Shown here piece after piece: positions 1-12,024 of a stretch of DNA of 64,000 nucleotides. The stretch comes from Hydractinia symbiolongicarpus (taxonomy: Eukaryota; Cnidaria; Hydrozoa; Anthoathecata; Hydractiniidae). How positions within the stretch are numbered: the first letter of the stretch is position 1; each line of letters begins with the position of its first letter. The notes below the pieces were generated by a model, which did no database searches, was not told the DNA's origin, and saw nothing but the letters and a program-made list of their open reading frames with translations. Location of the stretch: positions 31,564,501-31,628,500 of the forward strand of contig NC_079879.1 in the NCBI RefSeq assembly GCF_029227915.1, given 5' to 3'. A program made the translations under genes and the position numbers.

Positions 1-1118
1 AACCTGCGATTTCCCGTAAATCCCGGGCTTGGCCCGTATAGTCGAATGTATACAAAGAAAGTACCCTGTGAGTAAACTCATTTCCAAAACGATTTTTTAA
101 ATGATCTTCTCACCACTAAAACGCATGAGACTTGTAGTTTTCAGAAATGTTTTCATTTTTAATGAGACGCTTAATGAAAGTGGTTTAATCGCCGGCAAAC
201 GAAAACCCGCGATTTCCCGTAAATCCCGGGCTTGGCCCGTATAGTCAAAAGTATACAAAGAAAGTTCCCAAGGAGTAAACTCATTTCCCGAACGATTTTT
301 TAAATTATTTTTTCACCACTAAAACGCATGGGACTTGTAGTTTTCAGAAATGTTTTCATTTTCAATGAGACGCTTAATGAAAGTGGTTTAATCGCCGGCA
401 AACGAAAACCCGCGATTTCCCGTAAATCCCGCGCTTGGCCCGTATAGTCGAATGTATACAAAGAAAGTACCCAAGGAGTAAACTCATTTCCCGAACGATT
501 TTTTATATTATTTTTTCACCACTAAAACGCATGAGACTTGTAGTTTTCAAAAGTGTTTTCATTTTTGATGAGACGCTGAATAAAAGAAGTTAAATCGCCG
601 GCAAACGAAAACCCGCGATTTCCCGTAAATCCCGGGCTTGGCCCGTATAGTTGAATGTATATAAAGAAAGTACCCAGGGAGTAAACTGATTTCCCGAACG
701 ATTTTTCAAATTATTTCTGCACCACTAAAGCGAATGAGACTTGTAGTTTCCAAAAATGTTTTCATTTTTAATGAGACGCTCAAAGAAAGAGGTTTAATCG
801 CCGGCAAACGAAATACCACGATTTCCCTAAATCCCGGGCTTGTCCCGTATAGTCGAATGTTTACAAAGAAAGTACCCTGTGAGTAAACTCATTTCCAGAA
901 CGATTTTTTAAATTATTTTTTCACCACTAAAACGCATGAGACTTGTAGTTTTCAAAAATGTTTTCATTTTTGATGAGACTCTGAATAAAATGAGTTTAAT
1001 AGCCGGCAAACGAAATACCACGATTTCCCTAAATCCCGGGCTTGTCCCGTATAGTCGAATATTTACAAAAAAAGTACCCTGTGAGTAAACCCATTTCCAG
1101 AACGATTTTTTAAATTAT
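1..1118 (+). repeat. Duplicated segment 1a (partner 2636-3753)
   Basis: The first 1118 bp reappear at an offset of 2635 bp (13 monomers) with no difference seen at the points checked. Shared rare markers include ATGATCTTCT, GCATGGGACTT, ACGCTCAAAGAAAG and GACTCTGAATAAAATG. The copies part at base 1119 (TTA against CTT). The left edge of this copy lies outside the window. Confidence 0.9.
800..1001 (+). repeat. Reference type III monomer (202 bp)
   Basis: Type III is recognised by AAATACCACG, by TTTCCCTAAAT with one base fewer than TTTCCCGTAAAT, by GGGCTTGTCCC, and by GTTTACAAAG in place of GTATACAAAG. It occurs repeatedly from 0.8 to 20.5 kb, is absent by eye from about 20.6 to 35.8 kb, and returns from 35.9 kb onward. 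The missing base explains why this type is usually 202 bp. Confidence 0.9.
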
Positions 1119-2635
1119 TATTTCACCACTAAAGCCCATGAGACTTGTAGTTTTTAAAAATGTTTTCATTATTGATGAGACGCTGAATAAAAGAAGTTTA
1201 ATCGCCGGCAAACGAAAACCTGCGACTTCCCTTAAATCCCGGACTCGGCCCGTATAGTCAAAAGTATACAAAGAAAGTACCCAGGGAGTAAACTCATTTC
1301 CCGAACGATTTTTTAAATTATTATTTCACCACTAAAGCCCATGAGACTTGTATTTTTTAAAAATGTTTTCATTTTTGATGAGACGCTGAATAAAAGAAGT
1401 TTAATTGCCGGCAAACGAAAACCCGCGATTTCCCGTAAATCCCGGGCTTGGCCCGTATAGTCAAAAGTATACAAAGAAAGTACCCAGGGAGTAAACTCAT
1501 TTCCCGAACGATTTTTTAAATTATTTTTTCACCACTAAAACGCATGAGACTTGTAGTTTTCAAAAATGTTTTCATTTTTAATGAGACGCTTAATGAAAGA
1601 GGTTTCACCGCCGGAAAACGAAAACCCGCGATTTCACGTAAATCACAGTCTTGTCCCGTATAGTCGAATGTATACAAAGAAAGTACCCAGGGTGTAAACC
1701 CATTTCCCGAACGATTTTTTAAATTTTTTTTTCATCACTAAAACGCATGAGACTTGTAGTTTTCCAAAAGGTTTTCATTTTTGATAAGACGATTAATAAA
1801 AGAAGTTTAATCGCCGGCAAACGAAAACCTGCGATTTCCCGTAAATCCCGGGCTTGGCCCGTATAGTCGAATGTATACAAAGAAAGTACCCTGTGAGTAA
1901 ACTCATTTCCAGAACGGTTTTTTAAATTATTTTTTCACCACTAAAACGCATGAGACTTGTAGTTTTCAAAAATGTTTTCATTTTTGATGAGACGTTGAAT
2001 AAAAGGTGTTTAATCGCCGGCAAACGAAAACCCGCGATTTCCCGTAAATTCCGCACTCGGCCCGTATAGTCAAAAGTATACAAAGAAAGTACCCAGGGAG
2101 TAAACTCATTTCCCGAAAGATTTTTTAAATTATTTTTTCACCACTAAAACGCATGAGACTTGTAGTTTTCAGAAATGTCTTCATTTTTGATGAGACGCTT
2201 AGTGAAAGTGGTTTAATCGCCGGCAAACGAAAACCCGCGATTTCCTGTAATCCCGGGCTTGGCCCGTATAGTCGAATGTATACAAAGAAAGTACCCTGTG
2301 AGTAAACTCATTTCCAAAACGATGTTTTAAATTATCTTTTCACCACTAAAACGCATGAGACTTTTAGTTTTCAAAAATGTTTTCATTTTTGATGAAACGC
2401 TGAATAAAAGGAGTTTAATCGCCGGCAAACGGAAACCTGCGATTTCCCGTAAATCCCGGACTCGGCCGTATAGTCAAAAGTATACAAAAAAAGTACCCAG
2501 GGAGTAAACTCATTTCCCGAACGATTTTTTAAATTATTATTTCACCACTAAAGCCCATGAGACTTGTAGTTTTCAAAAGTGTTTTCATTTTTGATGAGAC
2601 GATTAATAAAAGAAGTTTAATCGCCGGCAAACGAA

Positions 2636-3753
2636 AACCTGCGATTTCCCGTAAATCCCGGGCTTGGCCCGTATAGTCGAATGTATACAAAGAAAGTACC
2701 CTGTGAGTAAACTCATTTCCAAAACGATTTTTTAAATGATCTTCTCACCACTAAAACGCATGAGACTTGTAGTTTTCAGAAATGTTTTCATTTTTAATGA
2801 GACGCTTAATGAAAGTGGTTTAATCGCCGGCAAACGAAAACCCGCGATTTCCCGTAAATCCCGGGCTTGGCCCGTATAGTCAAAAGTATACAAAGAAAGT
2901 TCCCAAGGAGTAAACTCATTTCCCGAACGATTTTTTAAATTATTTTTTCACCACTAAAACGCATGGGACTTGTAGTTTTCAGAAATGTTTTCATTTTCAA
3001 TGAGACGCTTAATGAAAGTGGTTTAATCGCCGGCAAACGAAAACCCGCGATTTCCCGTAAATCCCGCGCTTGGCCCGTATAGTCGAATGTATACAAAGAA
3101 AGTACCCAAGGAGTAAACTCATTTCCCGAACGATTTTTTATATTATTTTTTCACCACTAAAACGCATGAGACTTGTAGTTTTCAAAAGTGTTTTCATTTT
3201 TGATGAGACGCTGAATAAAAGAAGTTAAATCGCCGGCAAACGAAAACCCGCGATTTCCCGTAAATCCCGGGCTTGGCCCGTATAGTTGAATGTATATAAA
3301 GAAAGTACCCAGGGAGTAAACTGATTTCCCGAACGATTTTTCAAATTATTTCTGCACCACTAAAGCGAATGAGACTTGTAGTTTCCAAAAATGTTTTCAT
3401 TTTTAATGAGACGCTCAAAGAAAGAGGTTTAATCGCCGGCAAACGAAATACCACGATTTCCCTAAATCCCGGGCTTGTCCCGTATAGTCGAATGTTTACA
3501 AAGAAAGTACCCTGTGAGTAAACTCATTTCCAGAACGATTTTTTAAATTATTTTTTCACCACTAAAACGCATGAGACTTGTAGTTTTCAAAAATGTTTTC
3601 ATTTTTGATGAGACTCTGAATAAAATGAGTTTAATAGCCGGCAAACGAAATACCACGATTTCCCTAAATCCCGGGCTTGTCCCGTATAGTCGAATATTTA
3701 CAAAAAAAGTACCCTGTGAGTAAACCCATTTCCAGAACGATTTTTTAAATTAT
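2636..3753 (+). repeat. Duplicated segment 1b (partner 1-1118)
   Basis: This is the second copy of the segment at the window start. Its right half is shared with a further, more diverged copy near 6.05-6.6 kb, so these blocks belong to one family of 13- to 14-monomer HORs. Confidence 0.9.
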
Positions 3754-4319
3754 CTTTTCACCACTAAAACGCATGAGACTTGTAGTTTTCAAAAATGTTT
3801 TCATTTTTGATGAGACGCTGAATAAAAGGAGTTTAATCGCCGGCAAACAAAAACCCGCGATTTCCCGTAAATCCCGCACTCGGCCCGTATAGTCAAAAGT
3901 ATACAAAGAAAGTACCCAGGGAGTAAACTCATTTCCCGAACGATTTTTTAAATTATTTTTTCACCACAAAAACGCATGACACTTGTAGTTTTCAGAAATG
4001 TTTTCATTTTTGATGAGACGCTTAGTGAAAGTGGTTTAATCGCCGGCAAACGAAAACCCGCGATTTCCCGTAAATCCCGGGCTTGGCCCGTATAGTCGAA
4101 TGTATACAAAGAAACTACCCTGTGAGTAAACTCATTTTCAAAACGATTTTTTAAATTATCTTTTCACCACTAAAACGCATGAGACTTGTAGTTTTCAGAA
4201 ATGTTTTCATTTTTAATGAGACGCTTAATGAAAGTGGTTTAATCGCCGGCAAACGAAAACCCGCGATTTCCCGTAACTCCCGGACTCGGCCCGTATAGTC
4301 AAAAGTATACAAAGAAAGT
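3214..4319 (+). repeat. 14-monomer HOR partner a (partner 6051-7156)
   Basis: The offset is 2837 bp (14 monomers). Shared markers are GAACGATTTTTCAAATTATTTC, CGAATATTTACAAAAAAAG and GAAACTACCCTG (4111 and 6948). The copies part at 4320/7157, inside AAAGAAAGT. From 7157 the sequence instead follows 4523, so one monomer is missing in the second copy. Confidence 0.82.
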
Positions 4320-4773
4320 TCCCAAGGAGTAAACTCATTTCCCGAACGATTTTTTAAATTATTTTTTCACCACTAAAACGCATGGGACTTGTAGTTTTCA
4401 GAAATGTTTTCATTTTTAATGAGACGCTTAATGAAAGTGGTTTAATCGCCGGCAAACGAAAACCGGCGATTTCCCGTAAATCCCGCGCTTGGCCCGTATA
4501 GTCAAATGTATACAAAGAAAGTACCCTGTGAGTAAACTCATTTTCAAAACGATTTTATAAATTATCTTTTTACCACTAAAACGCATGAGACTTGTAGTTT
4601 TCAAAAATGTTTTCATTTTTGATGAGACACTGAATAAAAGAAGTTTAATCGCCGGCAAACGAAAACCCGCCATTTCCCGTAAACCCCGGACTCGGACCGA
4701 TAGTCAAAAGTATATGAAGAAAGTACCCAGGGAGTAAACTCATTTCCCGAACGATTTTTTATATTATTTTTTC

Positions 4774-6086
4774 ACCACTAAAACGCATGAGACTTGTAGT
4801 TTCCAAAAATGTTTTCATTTTTAATGAGACGCTCAATGAAAGAGGTTTAATCGCCGGCAAACGAAATACCACGATTTCCCTAAATCCCGGGCTTGTCCCG
4901 TATAGTCGAATGTTTACAAAGAAAGTACCCTGTGATTAAACTCATTTCCAGAACGATTTTTTAAATTATTTTTTCACCACTAAAACGCATGAGACTTGTA
5001 GTTTTCAAAAATGTTTTCATTTTTGATGAGACTCTGAAAAAAATGAGTTTAATCGCCGGCAAACGAAATACCACGATTTCCCTAAATCCCGGGCTTGTCC
5101 CGTATAGTCGAATGTTTACAAAAAAAGTACCCTGTGAGTAAACCCATTTCCAGAACGATTTTTTAAATTATCTTTTCACCACTAAAACGCATGAGACTTG
5201 TAGTTTTCAAAAATGTTTTCATTTTTGATGAGACGTTGAATAAAAGGAGTTTAATCGCCGGCAAACGAAAACCCGCGATTTCCCGTAAATGCCGCACTCG
5301 GCCCGTATAGTCAAAAGTATACAAAGAAAGTACCCAGGGAGTACACTCATTTCCCGAACGATTTTTTAAATTATTTTTTCACCACTAAAACGCATGAGAC
5401 TTGTAGTTTTCAGAAATGTTTTCATTTTTGATGAGACGCTTAGTGAAAGTGGTTTAATCGCCGGCAAACGAAAACCCGCGATTTCCCGTAAATCCCGGGC
5501 TTGGCCCGTATAGTCGAATGTATACAAAGAAAGTACCCTGTGAGTAAACTCATTTCCAAAACGATTTTTTAAATTATCTTTTCACCACTAAAACGCATGA
5601 GACTTGTAGTTTTCACAAATGTTTTCATTTTTAATGAGACGCTTAATGAAAGTGGTTTAATCGCCGGCAAACGAAAACCCGCGATTTCCCGTAACTCCCG
5701 GACTCGGCCCGTATAGTCAAAAGTATACAAAGAAAGTTCCCAAGGAGTAAACTCATTTCCCGAACGATTTTTTAAATTATTTTTTCACCACTAAAACGCA
5801 TGGGACTTGTAGTTTTCAGAAATGTTTTCATTTTTAATGAGACGCTTAATGAAAGTGGTTTAATCGCCGGCAAACGAAAACCCGCGATTTCCCTTAAATC
5901 CCGCGCTTGGCCCGTATAGTCGAATGCATACAAAGAAAGTACCCTGTGAGTAAATTCATTTCCAAAACGATTTTTCAAATTATCTTTTTACCACTAAAAC
6001 GCATGAGACTTGTAGTTTTCAAAAACGTTTTCATTTTTGATGAGACGTTAAATAAAAGAAGTTAAATCGCCGGCAAACGAAAACCC
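4774..6086 (+). repeat. 12-monomer-offset duplicate a (partner 7206-8518)
   Basis: This stretch of about 1.31 kb repeats at an offset of 2432 bp. Shared rare markers are GACTCTGAAAAAAATG, AAATGCCGCACTCGG and AGACGTTAAATAAAAG (acgtta at 6045 and 8477). A few single-base differences are visible, such as GATTAAAC for GAGTAAAC near 4935. Confidence 0.83.
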
Positions 6087-7156
6087 GCGATTTCCCGTAA
6101 ATCCCGGGCTTGGCCCGTATAGTTGAATGTATATAAAGAAAGTACCCAGGGAGTAAACTGATTTCCCGAACGATTTTTCAAATTATTTCTGCACCACTAA
6201 AGCGAATGAGACTTGTACTTTCCCAAAATGTTTTCATTTTTAATGAGACGCTCAATGAAAGAGGTTTAATCGCCGGCAAACGAAATACCACGATTTCCCT
6301 AAATCCCGGGCTTGTCCCGTATAGTCGAGTGTTTACAAAGAAAGTACCCTGTGAGTAAACTCATTTCCAGAACGATTTTTTAAATTATTTTTTCACCACT
6401 AAAACGCATGAGACTTGTAGTTTTCACAAATGTTTTCATTTTTGATGAGACTCTGAATAAAATGAGTTTAATAGCCGGCAAACGAAATACCACGATTTCC
6501 CTAAATCCCGGGCTTGTCCCGTATAGTCGAATATTTACAAAAAAAGTACCCTGTGAGTAAACCCATTTCCAGAACGATTTTTTAAATTATCTTTTCACCA
6601 CTAAAACGCATGAGACTTGTAGTTTTCAAAAATGTTTTCATTTTTGATGAGACGCTGAATAAAAGGAGTTTAATCGCCGGCAAACAAAAAAACGCGATTT
6701 CCCGTAAATCCCGCACTCGGCCCGTATAGTCAAAAGTATACAAAGAAAGTACCCAGGGAGTAAACTCATTTCCCGAACGATTTTTTAAATTATTTTTTCA
6801 CCACTAAAACGCATGAGACTTGTAGTTTTCAGAAATGTTTTCATTTTTGATGAGACGCTTAGTGAAAGTGGTTTAATCGCCGGCAAACGAAAACCCGCGA
6901 TTTCCCGTAAATCCCGGGCTTGGCCCGTATAGTCGAATGTATACAAAGAAACTACCCTGTGAGTAAACTCATTTTCAAAACGATTTTTTAAATTATCTTT
7001 TCACCACTAAAACGCATGAGACTTGTAGTTTTCAGAAATGTTTTCATTTTTAATGAGACGCTTAATGAAAGTGGTTTAATCGCCGGCAAACGAAAACCCG
7101 CGATTTCCCGTAACTCCCGGACTCGGCCCGTATAGTCAAAAGTATACAAAGAAAGT
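6051..7156 (+). repeat. 14-monomer HOR partner b (partner 3214-4319)
   Basis: This second copy has scattered single-base differences, for example ACTTTCCC for AGTTTCC near 6217. It is joined at 7157 to sequence matching 4523 onward. Confidence 0.82.
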
Positions 7157-7927
7157 ACCCTGTGAGTAAACTCATTTTCAAAACGATTTTATAAATTATC
7201 TTTTTACCACTAAAACGCATGAGACTTGTAGTTTCCAAAAATGTTTTCATTTTTAATGAGACGCTCAATGAAAGAGGTTTAATCGCCGGCAAACGAAATA
7301 CCACGATTTCCCTAAATCCCGGGCTTGTCCCGTATAGTCGAATGTTTACAAAGAAAGTACCCTGTGAGTAAACTCATTTCCAGAACGATTTTTTAAATTA
7401 TTTTTTCACCACTAAAACGCATGAGACTTGTAGTTTTCAAAAATGTTTTCATTTTTGATGAGACTCTGAAAAAAATGAGTTTAATCGCCGGCAAACGAAA
7501 TACCACGATTTCCCTAAATCCCGGGCTTGTCCCGTATAGTCGAATGTTTACAAAAAAAGTACCCTGTGAGTAAACCCATTTCCAGAACGATTTTTTAAAT
7601 TATCTTTTCACCACTAAAACGCATGAGACTTGTAGTTTTCAAAAATGTTTTCATTTTTGATGAGACGTTGAATAAAAGGAGTTTAATCGCCGGTAAACGA
7701 AAACCCGCGATTTCCCGTAAATGCCGCACTCGGCCCGTATAGTCAAAAGTATACAAAGAAAGTACCCAGGGAGTAAACTCATTTCCCGAACGATTTTTTA
7801 AATTATTTTTTCACCACTAAAACGCATGAGACTTGTAGTTTTCAGAAATGTTTTCATTTTTGATGAGACGCTTAGTGAAAGTGGTTTAATCGCCGGCAAA
7901 CGAAAACCCGCGATTTCCCGTAAATCC

Positions 7928-7940
7928 CGGGCTTGGCCCG
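7928..7940. other. Short perfect dyad CGGGC-TTG-GCCCG in the reference monomer
   Basis: A 5-bp stem with a 3-base loop lies at monomer positions 37 to 49 and recurs in most type B-like copies. A TTA-loop form (CGGGCTTAGCCCG) occurs in zone 4, near 36.1, 37.1, 39.0, 40.0, 41.8, 44.9, 47.5 and 50.5 kb. Type III keeps four of the five pairs, and type A has one mismatch. Whether it forms or binds protein is unknown. Confidence 0.6.
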
Positions 7941-7950
7941 TATAGTCGAA
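7937..7950 (-). other. Near CENP-B-box motif (minus strand), one base short in spacing
   Basis: The minus strand reads TTCGACTATACGGG. The known core needed by CENP-B is TTCG, four bases, A, two bases, CGGG. Here TTCG, A and CGGG are all present, but only three bases separate TTCG from A. The motif sits at monomer positions 46 to 59 in types B and III. It is lost in types A and IV (GTCAAA) and in type V (GTTGAA). This may be coincidence, and no binding is claimed. Confidence 0.35.
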
Positions 7951-9806
7951 TGTATACAAAGAAAGTACCCTGTGAGTAAACTCATTTCCAAAACGATTTT
8001 TTAAATTATCTTTTCACCACTAAAACGCATGAGACTTGTAGTTTTCAGAAATGTTTTCATTTTTAATGAGACGCTTAATGAAAGTGGTTTAATCGCCGGC
8101 AAACGAAAACCCGCGATTTCCCGTAACTCCCGGACTCGGCCCGTATAGTCAAAAGTATACAAAGAAAGTTCCCAAGGAGTAAACTCATTTCCCGAACGAT
8201 TTTTTAAATTATTTTTTCACCACTAAAACGCATGGGACTTGTAGTTTTCAGAAATGTTTTCATTTTTAATGAGACGCTTAATGAAAGTGGTTTAATCGCC
8301 GGCAAACGAAAACCCGCGATTTCCTTTAAATCCCGCGCTTGGCCCGTATAGTCGAATGCATACAAAGAAAGTACCCTGTGAGTAAACTCATTTCCAAAAC
8401 GATTTTTTAAATTATCTTTTTACCACTAAAACGCATGAGACTTGTAGTTTTCAAAAACGTTTTCATTTTTGATGAGACGTTAAATAAAAGAAGTTTAATC
8501 GCCGGCAAACGAAAACCCACGACTTCCCGTAACTCCCGGACTCGGCCCGTATAGTCAAAAGTACACAAAGAAAGTTCCCAGGGAGTAAACTCATTTCCCG
8601 AACGATTTTTTAAATTAATATTTCACCACTAAAGCCTATGAGACTTGTAGTTTTCAGAAATGTTTTCATTTTTGATGAGACGCTTAATGAATGTTGTTTA
8701 ATAGCCGGCAAACGAAAACCCGCGATTTCCTGTAAATCCCGGGCTTGGCCCTTAAAGTCGAATGTATAAAAAGAAAGTACCCTGTGAGTAAACTCATTTC
8801 CAAAACGGTTTTTTAAATTATCTTTTCACCACTAAAACGCATGAGACTTGTAGTTTTCAAAAATGTTTTCATTTTTGATGAGACGCTGAATAAAAGAAGT
8901 TTAATCGCCGGCAAACGAAATACCACGATTTCCCTAAATCCCGGGCTTGTCCCGTATAGTCGAATGTTTACAGAGAAAGTACCCTGTGAGTAAATCCATT
9001 TCCAGAACGATTTTTTAAATTATATTTTCACCACTAAAACGCATGAGACTTGTAGTTTTCAAAAATGTTTTCATTTTTGATGAGACGCTGAATAAAAGGA
9101 GTTTAATCGCCGGCAAACGAAAACTCGCGATTTCCCGTAAATCCCGCACTCGGCCCGTATAGTCAAAAGTATACAAAGAAAATACCCAGGGAGTAAACTT
9201 ATTTCCCGAACGATTTTTTAAATTATTTGTTCACCACTAAAACGCATGAGACTTGTAGTTTTCAGAAATGTTTTCATTTTTGATGAGACGCTTAGTGAAA
9301 GTGGTTTAATCGCCGGCAAACGAAAACCTGCGATTTCCCGTAAATCCCAGGCTTGGCCGTATAGTCGAATGTATACAAAGAAAGTACCCTGTGAGTAAAC
9401 TCATTTCCAAAACGATTTTTTAAATTATCTTTTCACCACTAAAACGCATGAGACTTGTAGTTTTCAAAAATGTTTTCATTTTTGATGAGACGCTGAATAA
9501 AAGGAGTTTAATCGCCGGCAAACGAAAACCTTCGATTTCCCGTAAATCCCGGACTCGGCCCGTATAGTCAAAAGTATACAAAGAAAGTACCCAGGGAGTA
9601 AACTCATTTCCCGAACGATTTTTTAAATTATTATTTCACCACTTAAGCCCATGAGACTTGTAGTTTTTAAAAATGTTTTCATTTTTGATGAGACGCTGAA
9701 TAAAAGAAGTTTAATCGCCGGCAAACGAAAACCCACGTCTTCCCGTAACTCCCGGACTCGGCCCGTATAGTCAAAAGTATACAAAGAAAGTTCCCAAGGA
9801 GTAAAC

Positions 9807-11622
9807 TGATTTCCCGAACGATTTTTCAAATTATTTCTGCACCACTAGAATGGATGAGACTTGTAGTTTCCAAAAAGGTTTTCATTTTTAATGAGATGCT
9901 TTATGAAAGAGGTTTAATCGCCGGCAAACGAAATACCACGATTTCCCTAAATCCCGGGCTTGTCCCGTATAGTCGAATGTTTACAAAGAAAGTACCCTGT
10001 GAGTAAACTCATTTCCAGAAGGATTTTTTAAATTATTTTTTCACCACTAAAACGCATTAGACTTGTAGTTTTCAAAAATGTTTTCATTTTTGATGAGACG
10101 CTGAATAAAATGAGTTTAATCGCCGGCAAACGAAATCCCGCGATTTCCCGTAAATCCCGGACTCGGCCCGTATAGTCAAAAGTATACAAACAAAGTACCC
10201 AGGGAGTAAACTTATTTCCCGAACGATTTTTTAAATTATTTTTTCACCACTAAAACGCAAAGACTTGTAGTTTTCAGAAATGTTTTCATTTTTGATGAGA
10301 CGCTTAGTGAAAGTGGTTTAATCGCCGGCAAACGAAAACCCGCGATTTCCCGTAAATCCCGGGCTTGGCCTGTATAGTCGAATGTATACAAAGAAAGTAC
10401 CCTGCGAGTAAACTCATTTCCAAAACGATTTTTTAAATTATCTTTTCTTCACTAAAACGCATGAGACTTGTAGTTTTCAAAAATGTTTTCATTTTTGATG
10501 AGAGGCTGAATAAAAGGAGTTTAATCGCCGGCAAACGAAAACCTGCGATTTCTCGTAAATCCCGGACTCGGCCCGTATAGTCAAAAGTATACAAAGAAAG
10601 TACCCAGGGAGTAAACTCATTTCCCGAACGATTTTTCACATTATTTTTTCACCACTAAAACGCATGAGACTTGTAGTTTTCAAAAGTGTTTTCATTTTTG
10701 ATGAGACGCTGAATAAAAGAAGTTTAATAGCCGGCAAACGAAAACCCGCGATTTCCCGTAAATCCCGGGCTTGGCCCGTATAGTTGAATGTATATAAAGA
10801 AAGTACCCAGGGAGTAAACTGATTTCCCGAACGATTTTTCAAATTATTTCTGCACCACTAGAATGGATGAGACTTGTAGTTTCCAAAAAGGTTTTCATTT
10901 TTAATGAGATGCTTTATGAAAGAGGTTTAATCGCCGGCAAACGAAATACCACGATTTCCCTAAATCCCGGGCTTGTCCCGTATAGTCGAATGTTTACAAA
11001 GAAAGTACCCTGTGAGTAAACTCATTTCCAGAAGGATTTTTTAAATTATTTTTTCACCACTAAAACGCATTAGACTTGTAGTTTTCAAAAATGTTTTCAT
11101 TTTTGATGAGACGCTGAATAAAATGAGTTTAATCGCCGGCAAACGAAATCCCGCGATTTCCCGTAAATCCCGGACTCGGCCCGTATAGTCAAAAGTATAC
11201 AAAGAAAGTACCCAGGGAGTAAACTCATTTCCCGAACGATTTTTTAAATTATTTTTTCACCACTAAAACGCATAAGACTTGTAGTTTTCAGAAATGTTTT
11301 CATTTTTGATGAGACGCTTAGTGAAAGTGGTTTAATCGCCGGCAAACGAAAACCCGCGATTTCCCGTAAATCCCGGGCTTGGCCTGTATAGTCGAATGTA
11401 TACAAAGAAAGTACCCTGCGAGTAAACTCATTTCCAAAACGATTTTTTAAATTATCTTTTCACCACTAAAACGCATGAGACTTGTAGTTTTCAAAAATGT
11501 TTTCATTTTTGATGAGAGGCTGAATAAAAGGAGTTTAATCGCCGGCAAACGAAAACCTGCGATTTCTCGTAAATCCCGGACTCGGCCCGTATAGTCAAAA
11601 GTATACAAAGAAAGTACCCAGG
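9807..11622 (+). repeat. 5-monomer-offset duplication, ~800-bp copies
   Basis: About 9807-10609 corresponds to about 10820-11622 at an offset of 1013 bp. The GAATGGATGA marker lies at 9848 and 10861. Differences are few: CAAACAAAG for CAAAGAAAG near 10190, and TCTTCAC for TCACCAC near 10446. Confidence 0.78.
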
Positions 11623-12024
11623 GAGGAAACTCATTTCCAAAACGGTTTTTTAAATTATCTTTTCACCACTAAAACGCATGAGACTTGTAGTTTTCAAAAA
11701 TGTTTTCATTTTTGATGAGACGCTGAATAAAATGAGTTTAATCGCCGGCAAACGAAAACCCGCGATTTCCCGTAAATCCCGGACTCGGCCCGTATAGTCA
11801 AAAGTATACAAAGAAAGTACCAGGGAGTAAACTCATTTCTCGAACGATTTTTTAAATTATTTTTTCACCACTAAAACGCATAAGACTTGTAGTTTTCAGA
11901 AATGTTTTCATTTTTGATGAGACGCTTAGTGAAAGTGGTTTAATCGCCGGCAAACGAAAACCCGCGATTTCCCGTAAATCCCGGGCTTGGCCTGTATAGT
12001 CGAATGTATACAAAGAAAGTACCC
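10587..12024 (+). repeat. 7-monomer tandem duplication, copy 1
   Basis: This unit repeats directly at an offset of 1419 bp and appears identical to copy 2. The one-base deletion GTACCAGGGAG is shared near 11820 and 13239. The copies overlap by 19 bp, so the junction lies in 12006-12024, within GTATACAAAGAAAGTACCC. Confidence 0.9.

Larger units (their letters stand above)
7892..8094 (+). repeat. Reference type B monomer (203 bp)
   Basis: This copy is close to the consensus. From GCCGGC as base 1 it has a GC-rich third (1 to 50) with CGCG, CCCGGG and a short hairpin at 37 to 49. Then come GTCGAATGTATAC (54 to 66) and CCCTGTGAGT (77 to 86). An AT-rich part follows, with T-runs at 106-111, 120-123, 151-154, 163-166 and 169-173. 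A short internal echo, GTTTTCA, occurs twice 12 bp apart (150 and 162). The copy has about 38% G+C and about 12 CpGs. Type B is defined by the linked set GGGCTTGG, GTCGAATG, CCCTGTGAGT and TTTCCAAAACG. Confidence 0.93.
7206..8518 (+). repeat. 12-monomer-offset duplicate b (partner 4774-6086)
   Basis: This is the second copy of the 1.31-kb block. It overlaps no other long duplicate. After 8518 it passes into the more irregular end of zone 1. Confidence 0.83.
1..9800. repeat. Zone 1: A/B monomers with recurring type III groups
   Basis: Type III monomers occur in pairs or small groups near 0.8-1.1, 3.4-3.7, 4.9-5.1, 6.3-6.5 and 7.3-7.5 kb. The copies with GAATRTTTACAAAAAAAG lie at 3691, 5109, 6528 and 7541, so the spacings are 7, 7 and 5 monomers. 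Between them are A, B and hybrid copies. From 8.5 to 9.8 kb the order is more irregular and no long duplicate partner was found. No genes were seen. Confidence 0.75.

Noticed and set aside
4320-7157. All breakpoints falling in one hotspot tract of the monomer
   Set aside because: Other boundaries fall elsewhere in the monomer (for example at 1118, 13520, 43155 and 26734), and breakpoints can only be seen where copies differ, so a single hotspot is not supported.
7902-7920. A second CENP-B-box candidate around the minus-strand TTCGTTTGCC
   Set aside because: It shares the first half (TTCGTT) but lacks the central A and the CGGG half, so it fails the core pattern.
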